Notes under the pieces: generated by a model
Told to the model about the DNA's origin: nothing
The model's database searches: none
Seen by the model: the letters and a program-made list of their open reading frames with translations, nothing else
Translations under genes and position numbers: made by a program
Origin: Betaproteobacteria bacterium
GTDB lineage: Bacteria > Pseudomonadota > Gammaproteobacteria > Burkholderiales > Casimicrobiaceae
Assembly: GCA_016716425.1 (NCBI GenBank)
Contig: JADJWJ010000004.1
Coordinates: forward strand, 1 to 64,000
Direction: 5' to 3'
DNA: 64,000 nucleotides
In this document: positions 34,781 through 43,117 of the stretch, one piece after another
Layout: each line of letters opens with the position of its first letter
Numbering within the stretch: position 1 is the first letter of the stretch

Positions 34781-35064
34781 GCGCGGACGCAGGTTTCTGC
34801 GCGCCGGACGCAGCCACGGGTGCCCCCCTTTGCCGCGTCCCGATGGGCCGTCCCGCGTTGTCGACCTGCCGCCGCGTGGGGGCAGCGAGCATGGGGGCTG
34901 TTTCATCCTAGAATGCGAAGGCGGGGACGGCAGCCGCAGTTGGCACGACTCCTGCGTCGCAGTGACTCGCCCAGGGTTGGCTCGACGCGAACGAAGCGGT
35001 TGCGCGGACCGATGTGCGCCCGCGCGATCCCGGGCTCGGTGTTTCCATGGAAGGGTTCACGTCA
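34781..35064 (+). other. Intergenic spacer with the second dispersed repeat
   Basis: 284 nt without a convincing gene. It holds the repeat copy at 34886-34913 and G+C-rich direct repeats (GCGCGGACGCAGG / GCGCCGGACGCAGC) near its left end. Confidence 0.5.
34886..34913. repeat. Second dispersed repeat, copy 2
   Basis: GCAGCGAGCATGGGGGCTGT then TTCATCCTA. Upstream similarity to the copy near 56207 extends over CGTCCCG and GACCTGC, giving about 50 bp of related sequence. Confidence 0.5.
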
Positions 35065-35376
35065 ATGGCATTGCTAGGGTTCATGGACACGAAGGACCTC
35101 GAGGAATTCGCGACCGCGCTCGCGACCGACCTCGGCCGGCGGTTTCCGCCGGCGTCGGAAGCGCGCACGGACAAGGGCGCGGAGCAGCAGATCAAGGTCA
35201 TCATGGCCGGGCTGGGCGCACGCGCCGTGCGCTATCGCGACCAGCACAAGCTCGGCATCTACAAGAAGGCGAAGCTCGCCAACGTCTTCAAATGGAAGCT
35301 CTCCGACCTGGGCTACAGCGAGGGCTTCGTCGAGAAAGCGACGAAGGAGATCGCGACCCGGCTGGCCGTCAAGTAG
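35065..35376 (+). CDS. Small protein of unknown function
   Basis: 103 residues, predicted soluble and helical. It begins MALLGFMDTKDLEEFATALA and contains FPPASEARTDKGAEQQIKVI, MAGLGARAVRYRDQHKLGIY and KLANVFKWKLSDLGYSEGFV, ending KEIATRLAVK. It is rich in Lys, Asp and Glu with no cysteine or signal peptide. An in-frame ATG at 35047 is possible; 35065 was preferred because GGAAGGG lies about 10 nt upstream. I do not recognise a family. It stands alone between the TPR fusions and the FkbM gene and has a G+C bias at codon position 3 like real genes here. Confidence 0.7.
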   Translation: MALLGFMDTKDLEEFATALATDLGRRFPPASEARTDKGAEQQIKVIMAGLGARAVRYRDQHKLGIYKKAKLANVFKWKLSDLGYSEGFVEKATKEIATRLAVK

Positions 35377-35447
35377 CGGTGTTTGGCGTCTGTCGCGAAC
35401 CACTACTGATGATTCCCGATGTGAGTGACGGTATCCGCAAGACTCAC

Positions 35448-35524
35448 GTCGTCCCCGCGAAGGCGGGGACCCAGTGGCGTACGCGACGCGAGACGCTGGG
35501 TCCCCGCCTTCGCGGGGACGACGG
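35448..35524. repeat. REP-like palindrome, copy 10
   Basis: CGTCGTCCCCGCGAAGGCGG and GGGTCCCCGCCTTCGCGGGG flank 34 bp, just upstream of the FkbM gene. Confidence 0.88.
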
Positions 35525-35571
35525 AGAGTTTGTCACGTACTTTCGCAATCCTCTCTAGAAGGACACGGCAC

Positions 35572-36345
35572 GTGCAGTTCGGACCCCTGACGCTCAAACG
35601 ATGCAGGTACGGCTGGATGCTCTATTCCGGACCCTTCATCGGCAAGTGCTTCGAGCTGTACGGTCAGTACAGCGAGGCGGAGGTCCGGCTGATGCGCAAC
35701 TTCGTGCCGGAGGGCGCCACCGTGGTCGACGTCGGAGCCAACATCGGCGACCTCACGCTGCCGCTGGCCGGCATGGTCGGCGAGCGGGGGCGGGTGTACG
35801 CGATCGAGTCGCATGCGGACAACTTCAACGTGCTGTGCGCGAACCTCGCGCTCAACCAGGTGCGCAACACGATGCCCGTCAACGCGTTCGTGTCGCGCAC
35901 GGCGGATGTCGACACGGGCAGCGCCACCTGGGGGCCGCACGCCTACGTGAGCGATCGCTGGAAGCCGAAGTTCGTCGCGCTCGACGATCTCGGCCTCGAG
36001 GCCTGCGATCTGATCAAGGTCGACGTCGACGGCAAGGAGCTCGAAGTGCTGGAGAGCGGCGCGATGCTGATCGAGCAGTTCCGTCCGGTGCTCTACTTCG
36101 AGGACGACGTCAGGGAGGTTTCGGAGCCGCTGCTCGAGTTCGTGATGAAGACGCTGGGCTACGACGCGTACCGCCACCCGGCGCCGATCTGGGAACCGGA
36201 GAACTTCTTCGGCAATCCGGTCAATCACTGGGCGCCGAAGAACATGGTTTCGTTGATGGTCGTCGGCATACCGCGGGAGCGCAAGGTGGAAGTGCGCGAC
36301 CTCCACCGGATCTCCCGGCCGGACGAGTGGTGGGAGCTGGAATGA
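35572..36345 (+). CDS. FkbM-family SAM-dependent methyltransferase (first)
   Basis: 257 residues from a GTG start with AGAAGGA upstream. The SAM-binding motif I is intact (VVDVGANIGDLTLPLAGMVG), followed by VYAIESHADNFNVLCANLAL, and the FkbM acidic motif IKVDVDGKELEVLESGAMLI. The C-terminal PIWEPENFFGNPVNHWAPKN resembles tails of the degenerate FkbM-like domains in the upstream TPR fusions. Such enzymes O-methylate sugars in polysaccharides or glycoprotein glycans. It is intact, so it could provide the activity that the upstream fused domains appear to lack. Confidence 0.92.
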   Translation: MQFGPLTLKRCRYGWMLYSGPFIGKCFELYGQYSEAEVRLMRNFVPEGATVVDVGANIGDLTLPLAGMVGERGRVYAIESHADNFNVLCANLALNQVRNTMPVNAFVSRTADVDTGSATWGPHAYVSDRWKPKFVALDDLGLEACDLIKVDVDGKELEVLESGAMLIEQFRPVLYFEDDVREVSEPLLEFVMKTLGYDAYRHPAPIWEPENFFGNPVNHWAPKNMVSLMVVGIPRERKVEVRDLHRISRPDEWWELE

Positions 36346-36532
36346 CGCCTTCGGAGGCCCGCCGCGTCCGTTTCCGCGCACTCGGGCCGTACCGGTCGGG
36401 CGACATGGCCGACGACGGCGCGCGGTCGGGTCAGCGCACGGCGGTTCGTTCCGAGACCGGGTCACCCTGCCGCGTACGGACGGGCGCAACCGCGCTGGTC
36501 CCCGACGGTGCCGAGCGTGAGGCGCTCGCCCC

Positions 36533-37252
36533 GTGAGGCTGGCGATCATGCAGCCCTATCTGTTTCCCTACATCGGGTACTTCCAGCTGATGGCGGCGGT
36601 CGATCGCTGGGTCGTCTACGACGACGTGACCTACATCAAGCGTGGCTGGATCAACCGCAACAATCTCAAGGTGAATGGGCAACGGTGCCTGTTCACCGTG
36701 CCGGTTGCCGGCGCGAGTCAGTTTCAGCGCATTTGCGACGTCAAGCTCGACGCCGAAGGCTACGATCGGTGGCTCGTGCGCTTCCGGCGCACGCTGCAGC
36801 AAAGCTACGGACACGCACCGCACTTCGCCGAAGCCTTCGGATTGGTCGATGACGTGCTCAGCCCGGGCGCGCAGACCATCGCCGAATTGAATCTGCGCGG
36901 CCTGCTCGCGGTCCGCGCCTACGTCGGCCTCGGCGCGGAAATCGTTCCGACATCGCGCCGGTACGGAAACCAGGATCTCCGGGGCCAGAACCGGATCCTC
37001 GACATCTGCCGGCGGGAGGGCGCCGACACGTACATCAATGCGATCGGGGGAACGGAACTCTACGATGGCCGCACCCTCTCGGCGCAGGGTGTGACGCTCA
37101 GGTTTCTCGAACCGGACGCAGTCGCGTATCCGCAGGGCGGTGGCGGCTTCGTGCCGCATCTCTCGGTCATCGACGCCATGATGCACAACGACCGGGCGAA
37201 GGTTCGTTCCCTGATCCAGAGCTACCGGCTGGTCGACGGGGTGTCGGTGTGA
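36533..37252 (+). CDS. WbqC family protein
   Basis: 239 residues, GTG start. LAIMQPYLFPYIGYFQLMAA opens the family, with VVYDDVTYIKRGWINRNNLK, LFTVPVAGASQFQRICDVKL and NAIGGTELYDGRTLSAQGVT, the characteristic WbqC segments. Members occur in O-antigen and glycan loci, often beside sugar aminotransferases and N-acyl or aminoacyl transferases; their reaction is not settled. Its neighbours here (FkbM, sulfotransferase, DegT aminotransferase) agree. Start taken from the conserved RLAIMQPYLFP beginning. Confidence 0.92.
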   Translation: MRLAIMQPYLFPYIGYFQLMAAVDRWVVYDDVTYIKRGWINRNNLKVNGQRCLFTVPVAGASQFQRICDVKLDAEGYDRWLVRFRRTLQQSYGHAPHFAEAFGLVDDVLSPGAQTIAELNLRGLLAVRAYVGLGAEIVPTSRRYGNQDLRGQNRILDICRREGADTYINAIGGTELYDGRTLSAQGVTLRFLEPDAVAYPQGGGGFVPHLSVIDAMMHNDRAKVRSLIQSYRLVDGVSV

Positions 37253-37430
37253 CTCCGGCAGCGACCCGGCGACCGGAGCGCCGGCGCTGCGCATCGCCAC
37301 CCGGCTTGTATGCGGCAGCATGCCGGTCGTCGCGAACTCGCCGTCGGCGGCGCACGGGCGGACCCGCCGGCGTTCACGGTTCGCTGGCGGCCCGCTGTCC
37401 GGACGGCACCCATTCGCTGCGCGAGGTTCG

Positions 37431-38426
37431 ATGATGCAGGAGGAGGGTCGACAGCCGGAACATCGGCGAATTCCGGAACTCGAGCGGCTGCTCGTCGAGC
37501 TGAACGCCATCGTCGAAGCCGGAGTGCTCGCGCGCACCGATGCATGGAACCTGCGGCCACGGCGGCCGACGCTTCTGGTCGTCGGGTGTGCCCGCTCCGG
37601 CACGACGCTCCTGATGCAATGGCTGGCGGCGAGCGGTCGGTTCGCCTATCCGACGAACCTGGCGAGCCGCCTCTATGCGTCTCCGCTGGTGGGCGCACTC
37701 CTGCACCGGATCCTGGTCGAGTTCGACACGCGCGAGGAAATTCTGCCGGCCGCCTCGCGTCGCGTCGACTTCTCGTCGGCGCTCGGGAAGACGCGCGGGG
37801 CGTCGCAGCCCCACGAGTACTGGTACTGGTGGCGGCGATTCTTCACGTTCGGAGAGACGCAGCAGATCACGGAAAGCGCGCTGGAGTCCGTGGATGTGCC
37901 CCGACTTCTGCACGAACTGGCGCAGATCGAGCAGACGTTCGACCGGCCGGTCGCGCTGAAGGCGATGATCCTCAACTGGAATCTGCCCTTCCTGTTCCGC
38001 GTCCTGCCAAGGCCGTTGTTCGTGAACGTGCGCAGGGATCCCGCCGCGAATGCCGCCTCGCTGTTGTCCGCGCGGCGCAACTTCTATGGCAGCACGAGCA
38101 CCTGGTACTCGTTCAAGCCGCCGGAGTATCGTGTCCTGCTGGACGCGGGTCCGGAAGTGCAGGTCGCGGGACAGGTGCTTGCCACGCAGCGCGCGGTGCA
38201 GGCGGGACTGGCGGACGTTCCCGCCGTCAATCGACTCGACGTCGAGTACGAGCGATTCTGCGGCGCGCCGCGGGCAACATGGGACGCGCTCTCGGAGCGG
38301 CTCGCCGCGCTCGGTGAGCCGGCGCTCGGTCCCTACGCGGGCCCGCCCTCGTTCGACGCGCCCCGCCAGGCGGCGGACCCGGACTGGTCGCATGCGCTGG
38401 CGCACGCGGCCCGCCTGCTGGGTTGA
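37431..38426 (+). CDS. Sulfotransferase-family protein
   Basis: About 331 residues. The 5'-phosphosulfate loop is visible as LLVVGCARSGTTLLMQWLAA and the 3'-phosphate segment as PLFVNVRRDPAANAASLLSA, the two PAPS-binding elements of the family. Between them are NFYGSTSTWYSFKPPEYRVL and YWYWWRRFFTFGETQQITES, rich in aromatics as in carbohydrate sulfotransferases. It would move sulfate from PAPS to a sugar or protein Tyr. No PAPS-synthesis genes lie in the window. ATG 37431 and 37434 are both possible, with GCGAGG upstream. The adjacent sugar aminotransferase supports a glycan substrate. Confidence 0.88.
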   Translation: MMQEEGRQPEHRRIPELERLLVELNAIVEAGVLARTDAWNLRPRRPTLLVVGCARSGTTLLMQWLAASGRFAYPTNLASRLYASPLVGALLHRILVEFDTREEILPAASRRVDFSSALGKTRGASQPHEYWYWWRRFFTFGETQQITESALESVDVPRLLHELAQIEQTFDRPVALKAMILNWNLPFLFRVLPRPLFVNVRRDPAANAASLLSARRNFYGSTSTWYSFKPPEYRVLLDAGPEVQVAGQVLATQRAVQAGLADVPAVNRLDVEYERFCGAPRATWDALSERLAALGEPALGPYAGPPSFDAPRQAADPDWSHALAHAARLLG

Positions 38427-38617
38427 TCGTCAGCCGACCGATGAACCCGGGATCGTCGATGCGGGACACGATGGCGCCGGGCGACCGCGCCGGCCGAGGT
38501 GCCGGCGCCACAGCCCATCGGGCGGGCCGCTCCGACGCGGCGGTGTCCGCAGTTGCCGTAAGGCGAGTCGCACAGCGCGATTCGCACCTGTCATTGAACG
38601 CGCGCCGGGAGGTATGA

Positions 38618-39793
38618 ATGGAAGCCGCTCGCAACCCACAGACTCCGGACACCGGCGACGCGCTGCCCGGGGCCGGCCAGCCGATCTATGTGACCCAGCC
38701 GTTTCTTCCGCCACTGGAAGAGTTCATTCCCTACCTGAGGGAGATCTGGGCCACGCGGAAGCTGACCAACGGCGGTCCGTTTCACCAGCAGCTGGAGGCA
38801 TCGCTGTGCGAGTTCCTCGGCGTGCGGCACATCGCGCTGTTCGCGAACGGTACGCTGGGGCTGGTCACCGCACTGCAGGCGCTTCGCATCACGGGCGAGG
38901 TGATCACCACGCCGTACTCCTTCGTCGCTACGGCGCACGCGCTGCTCTGGAACGGCATCAAGCCGGTGTTCGTCGACATCGATCCGGTGACCCTCAACCT
39001 CGATCCGGCCCGAATCGAGGCCGCCATCACGCCGCAGACCACGGCGATCCTGCCGGTGCACTGCTACGGCCGGCCCTGCGACGTGGCCGCGATCCAGCGC
39101 ATCGCCGACATCTACAACCTGCGCGTGATCTACGACGCCGCGCACGCCTTCGGCGTCGGCGACGGGTCCGGAAGCGTTCTCGTCCACGGTGACCTGTCGG
39201 TGCTGAGCTTTCACGCAACCAAGGTGTTCACCACGTTCGAAGGCGGAGCGATCGTGTGCCCGGACGCCAAGACCAAGCAACGCATCGATCACCTCAAGAA
39301 CTTCGGCTTCGTCGACGAGACCACCGTCGTCGCGCCCGGAATCAACGGCAAGATGAGCGAAGTGAACGCCGCGCTGGGGTTGCTGCAGCTGCAGCACTTC
39401 GGGCGTGCGATCAACCGGCGCCGGGAGGTCGACGCGCTCTATCGCGAGCGGCTGGCAACCGTCCGCGGCATCCGCTGCCTGCCCGTCGGCGACGATTATT
39501 CGAGCAACTTCGCCTACTTCCCGATTCTCGTCGAGGCGGAGTACCCGATCGGGCGCGACGCGCTCTATTCCGCATTGAAGCGTCACGACATCCACCCGCG
39601 TCGCTATTTCTACCCGCTCATTTCCGAGTTTCCGATGTACCGCGGCCTGCCATCGGCGGCCCGCGACAACCTGCCGTCCGCGAGCCGCGTCGCGGAGCAG
39701 GTGCTCTGCCTCCCGATCTATCCGGCCTTGCAGGATGCCGATGTCGTGCGCGTCGCCGATCTGATTGCCGGCTTCGGCTCCGGGTCGAAGTAA
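38618..39793 (+). CDS. DegT/DnrJ/EryC1/StrS-family sugar aminotransferase
   Basis: PLP enzyme of 391 residues that aminates nucleotide-linked keto sugars. Visible segments: QPFLPPLEEFIPYLREIWAT, LTNGGPFHQQLEASLCEFLG, FANGTLGLVTALQALRITGE, TTPYSFVATAHALLWNGIKP, DAAHAFGVGDG, and the PLP-lysine loop SFHATKVFTTFEGGAIV. The layout is that of VioA/FdtB-like dTDP-4-amino-sugar enzymes, but the exact sugar cannot be assigned. It is the last plus-strand gene of the first half of the glycan island, convergent with the glycosyltransferase at 39895. Confidence 0.92.
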   Translation: MEAARNPQTPDTGDALPGAGQPIYVTQPFLPPLEEFIPYLREIWATRKLTNGGPFHQQLEASLCEFLGVRHIALFANGTLGLVTALQALRITGEVITTPYSFVATAHALLWNGIKPVFVDIDPVTLNLDPARIEAAITPQTTAILPVHCYGRPCDVAAIQRIADIYNLRVIYDAAHAFGVGDGSGSVLVHGDLSVLSFHATKVFTTFEGGAIVCPDAKTKQRIDHLKNFGFVDETTVVAPGINGKMSEVNAALGLLQLQHFGRAINRRREVDALYRERLATVRGIRCLPVGDDYSSNFAYFPILVEAEYPIGRDALYSALKRHDIHPRRYFYPLISEFPMYRGLPSAARDNLPSASRVAEQVLCLPIYPALQDADVVRVADLIAGFGSGSK

Positions 39794-39894
39794 GCGCACC
39801 CGACGCCATCGCGCGCCGCGAGGTGCCGGCGGCAGGACGCCGGAGCCTGTGTGGTCGCGCCGGTCACTCGGCGTCGAACCGGAGTGAACCGGCG

Positions 39895-41115
39895 TCAGGA
39901 GGCCCGCGCCAATTGCGCGAGGCCCTCGATCCGCGCCACGAAGTCCCGGAAGTGGAACCGGTCGTGGTAATAGTCGGCGAACCGACGCGATGCCTCCAGA
40001 TGCGCGTCCGGATCGCGCACGACTGCCGCGCACTTCGCGGCGAGTTCGTCCGCCCGGAAACTGTAGAACAGCGAATCGTACCGCGCGCAGTCCGCAATGC
40101 TGTCCTCGAGGTTCGCGCTCGACAGGAACGCCGTCCCGTTGGCCATGGCCCTGCGGGTGCGGTCGTGCAGGTTCTTCGACGGGCTCACGTCCACGATCCC
40201 GTACCGCGAGTAATAGAGCGCCTGGCTGTCGGCCATCTGCCGGCCGGCCTCGAACACGTGCGTACGTGGCGCCTCCCGTGCGATCCGGTCCCAGCCGCGT
40301 CCGTAGACCCGCACCGGGAAGTCCCGCAGGGCGGCCACGACGGCGATGCTCCGGTAGCTGCGCAGGTAGTGGTCGACCCGGCTGTGGAAGAAGTGGTAGG
40401 CGTCGATGTCCCTGGCGGGGTGGAGCGCCGCGAGGTTGCGCTCCTCGATGAGTTCGTCCAGCACGTCGTGGAGTTCGACGTGCCGCTCCTGCGCCAGGCG
40501 GGCCTTGAGAATCTCGACCGCCGCCATGTGCGCTTCGTACACCGGCTTGTCGAGTCGCTCCCGCCAGAGGCCCTCGGTCGCGGCCGGGTCGTCGACGTTC
40601 TTGGCGAACACGAACCAGTCGCCCTCGCGCGCCGCGAGCCGCTGCTCGCGATGCAGCATCGGGATGTCGATCACCGATGCGCTGCGCAGCCGGCGAAAGT
40701 GACGGTTCGAGTAGCGCGCGAAGTCCGCGTTCGTGTACAGGTGGAAGCAGTACGGGCTCTCGAACTGGTGGTTCGCCGGCCGGTGGGACGGATGGTCGCC
40801 GTGCACGCAGACGAGCGGAACCTTCAGGAACTCCCAGAGACTCACCTCGCGCTCGCCGGCACGGACCCGGGTGTCGGAGGCGATGCCCTGCCAGGTGAAC
40901 GCGAAGTCGACGCCATTCGCCGCGTGTTCGGCGATGCGCGCGACCCAGTCGGGCGCCGAGACCTCGACGATCTCCACGTTCTTGCCGCAGGCCATGAAGT
41001 GGCGGCGGATCGTCGCGTTCAGCACCGTGAACGGATCGTTCTCGCCGCGGTTCCAGTTGAGGATCACGGTCTTGAGTCCCGGCCGCGTGGCGGTCGTCTG
41101 CTCGAGCGCGATCAC
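39895..41115 (-). CDS. Glycosyltransferase, CgeB/Glyco_trans_1_2-like
   Basis: 406 residues from GTG 41115. The fold starts TRPGLKTVILNWNRGENDPF, has FAFTWQGIASDTRVRAGERE in the N-terminal Rossmann part and VRVYGRGWDRIAREAPRTHV, IVDVSPSKNLHDRTRRAMAN and SLFYSFRADELAAKC in the nucleotide-sugar-binding half, as in CgeB-type GT family members. An ATG at 41231 opens MSILKQVLSDALGSLARRPS in the other frame and stops near 41120; one indel would join it to this frame as a Pro-rich N-terminal extension, so the true start is uncertain. On the minus strand, behind FkbM gene 2 with a 221-nt gap. Confidence 0.8.
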   Translation of the reverse strand: MIALEQTTATRPGLKTVILNWNRGENDPFTVLNATIRRHFMACGKNVEIVEVSAPDWVARIAEHAANGVDFAFTWQGIASDTRVRAGEREVSLWEFLKVPLVCVHGDHPSHRPANHQFESPYCFHLYTNADFARYSNRHFRRLRSASVIDIPMLHREQRLAAREGDWFVFAKNVDDPAATEGLWRERLDKPVYEAHMAAVEILKARLAQERHVELHDVLDELIEERNLAALHPARDIDAYHFFHSRVDHYLRSYRSIAVVAALRDFPVRVYGRGWDRIAREAPRTHVFEAGRQMADSQALYYSRYGIVDVSPSKNLHDRTRRAMANGTAFLSSANLEDSIADCARYDSLFYSFRADELAAKCAAVVRDPDAHLEASRRFADYYHDRFHFRDFVARIEGLAQLARAS

Positions 41116-41336
41116 CGTGCGGGCCCGGTCGCAGCCGGTGCCGGCCGCGGCCGGGGAGCCGCTGGTTCGTCGGAGGGGCGCCTCGCCAGCGAACCGAGTG
41201 CGTCGGACAAGACCTGCTTCAGGATGCTCATGCGGCGATGCTCGTGCCTCGGAAAATGATGTCGGGGGTTGCCGTATCGTGCGGTGGACGCGCGGTCGTC
41301 GCGAGCGGTCGCGCGACGGCTGGCGGGGCCACGCGG

Positions 41337-42416
41337 TCAATGCCTCGCCGCATCCCGGGTCCCGTCCGCCATCGCGTACAGGACCGTCTCTTCGTGGTGG
41401 ATGCTGTAGTGGTCGAGGAAGAAGCGGTAGCCGAAGTCCTGTGCGGAAAGCCAGAGTGGGATCGCGAAGAAGTCGTCCCAGCGGTGGTACAGCGAGATCG
41501 CCAGGCCGGGTTTCCAGCGCCGAAGGGCGTTCTCGCCGCCCTGCAGTGCGGAGAGCTCGCTGCCCTCGATGTCCATCTTGACGAAGTCGATCCTGGGGAT
41601 CTCGTTCGACCTGACCAGACTGTCGAGCGTCCGCGTGGGCAGCCCCTCCTCGAGTCGCGCACCGGGGTTCACGGCGTCCTCGACCGCGTGCGCCGGATCC
41701 CGCGGGCGGTCCGCATCGGCGAGGCCTGCGTCGAAGATCTCGATGCGCGAGGCCAGCCCGGGATTCATGCCGAAGACTTCCCGCATGATCTCGCAGTGCT
41801 TCAGCATCGGGTCGAACGTGTAGACGCGCCCGTTCGGACCGACGTCCGCCGCGAACGCCAGCGCGGTATCCCCAAGGCAGCCGCCACCGTCGATCACGTG
41901 GTCGCCCGGCGCCGGCGCGATGCGCACGCCGCCCCGGTCGAAGTAGTACTGGCCGCTCAGGAACGTGGCGGCAACGTTCGACGCCCGCCCCTTCACCCAG
42001 ACGTCCTGCCCGCGATAGGGCACCGACCAGATGGACAACGGTTCCTGCATCGCGATGTCCCCCGTCTCGTCGATGCGCCATTCGTCGGGCACGGTGCGCC
42101 GGCGGCGCATCTCGGGATTGTTGAAGGGAAGCCGGACGTGATGGTGGCCGAGCAGCCGGTACAGGATCAGGCGATCGAACAGGTCGCGGGAGCCGCCGTC
42201 CGCGAACAGGCTGCGCGCGCGATGGAATGCTTCCGCATTCTCGATGACGAACCCCAGGTACTTCGCGTGCGCCTCGAAGAAGAACGTGTCGCGCTGCGCC
42301 TCCGGATAGCGGCGGCTGTCGAAGTTGTCCTGCTCGCTGCTGTGCATCGCGCGAAACAGGTCCCGCAGGATCGACCCCAGCCAGTCCTTGGGTGTAGCGA
42401 ATGCCTGTTCAGCCAT
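41337..42416 (-). CDS. FkbM-family SAM-dependent methyltransferase (second)
   Basis: 359 residues. An N-terminal extension of about 150 residues (FRAMHSSEQDNFDSRRYPEA, LYRLLGHHHVRLPFNNPEMR) precedes the SAM domain: HVIDGGGCLGDTALAFAADV, GRVYTFDPMLKHCEIMREVF, and the acidic motif FVKMDIEGSELSALQGGENA. KPGLAISLYHRWDDFFAIPL and the closing Tyr-rich segment are typical. Motif I has GGGCLGD where FkbM enzymes usually show GANIG, still compatible with binding. It probably methylates a glycan. ATG 42416 follows GGAGCACG-like sequence of moderate quality. Confidence 0.9.
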   Translation of the reverse strand: MAEQAFATPKDWLGSILRDLFRAMHSSEQDNFDSRRYPEAQRDTFFFEAHAKYLGFVIENAEAFHRARSLFADGGSRDLFDRLILYRLLGHHHVRLPFNNPEMRRRRTVPDEWRIDETGDIAMQEPLSIWSVPYRGQDVWVKGRASNVAATFLSGQYYFDRGGVRIAPAPGDHVIDGGGCLGDTALAFAADVGPNGRVYTFDPMLKHCEIMREVFGMNPGLASRIEIFDAGLADADRPRDPAHAVEDAVNPGARLEEGLPTRTLDSLVRSNEIPRIDFVKMDIEGSELSALQGGENALRRWKPGLAISLYHRWDDFFAIPLWLSAQDFGYRFFLDHYSIHHEETVLYAMADGTRDAARH

Positions 42417-42486
42417 CGTGCTCCGTCACGCGCGCGACCGTCGCGCAATCGTTGGAAAATGCGGCCACGCGGACCCGGGCAACAGG

Positions 42487-42939
42487 CTACCGCCCGGTGC
42501 TTCCGAATCCGCCGTGCCCACGCTCGCTCGCCGTGAACGCCTGCACCTCCCGGAACCGCGCCCGCGCGACCGGTACGATCACGAGTTGCGCGAGCCGATC
42601 GAGCGGTTTGAGTATGAACGTGTTCGCCCCGCGGTTCCAGCAGCTCACCATCAGCGGACCCTGGTAGTCGGAGTCGATGAGCCCGACCAGGTTGCCGAGC
42701 ACGATGCCGTGGTTGTGGCCGAGACCGGAGCGGGGCAGGATCAGCGCCGCGTAGCCCGGATCCGCGATGTGGATGGCGACGCCGGTGGGCACGAGGTGGG
42801 TCGCGCCAGGCGCGAGCGACAGCGGCGCGTCGATGCACGCGCGCAGGTCGCACCCGGCGGAGCCCGCCGTCGCGTGGACGGGAAGGTGTCCGCGGATGCG
42901 CTCGTCGAGCACCTTGAGTTCGACGTCGGGCAGGGGCAT
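42487..42939 (-). CDS. dut: dUTP diphosphatase
   Basis: Hydrolyses dUTP to dUMP, keeping uracil out of DNA. 150 residues, trimeric dUTPase family. Motifs in order: GSAGCDLRACIDAPLSLAPG (motif 1), PRSGLGHNHGIVLGNLVGLI (2), DSDYQGPLMVSCWNRG (3), RLAQLVIVPVARARF (4) and GGFGSTGR (5, C-terminal). It lies downstream of coaBC on the same strand, the standard neighbour, with a 178-nt gap that looks non-coding. The genes around this pair are part of the glycan island. Confidence 0.96.
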   Translation of the reverse strand: MPLPDVELKVLDERIRGHLPVHATAGSAGCDLRACIDAPLSLAPGATHLVPTGVAIHIADPGYAALILPRSGLGHNHGIVLGNLVGLIDSDYQGPLMVSCWNRGANTFILKPLDRLAQLVIVPVARARFREVQAFTASERGHGGFGSTGR

Positions 42940-43117
42940 CGTGCGCGCTCCGCGCTGCGGTCAGGCGTGAACCCCGGGCCGGCCGGACTGGCGGCCGGCC
43001 GCGAGATGCGCGTCGCCCGCGTCGCGACTGCGGCGCGCTTCGTCGTCGGGCGCCCTCCCGGCGGACCCGGCGGCGTTCAGACGGTCGGTCGGCATCGGGC
43101 CGGATGCAATGCGTGCG

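Noticed and set aside
41120..41231. Separate small gene MSILKQVLSDALGSLARRPS...
   Set aside because: Stops within 40 codons and abuts the glycosyltransferase frame; more likely its N-terminus with an indel, noted there.
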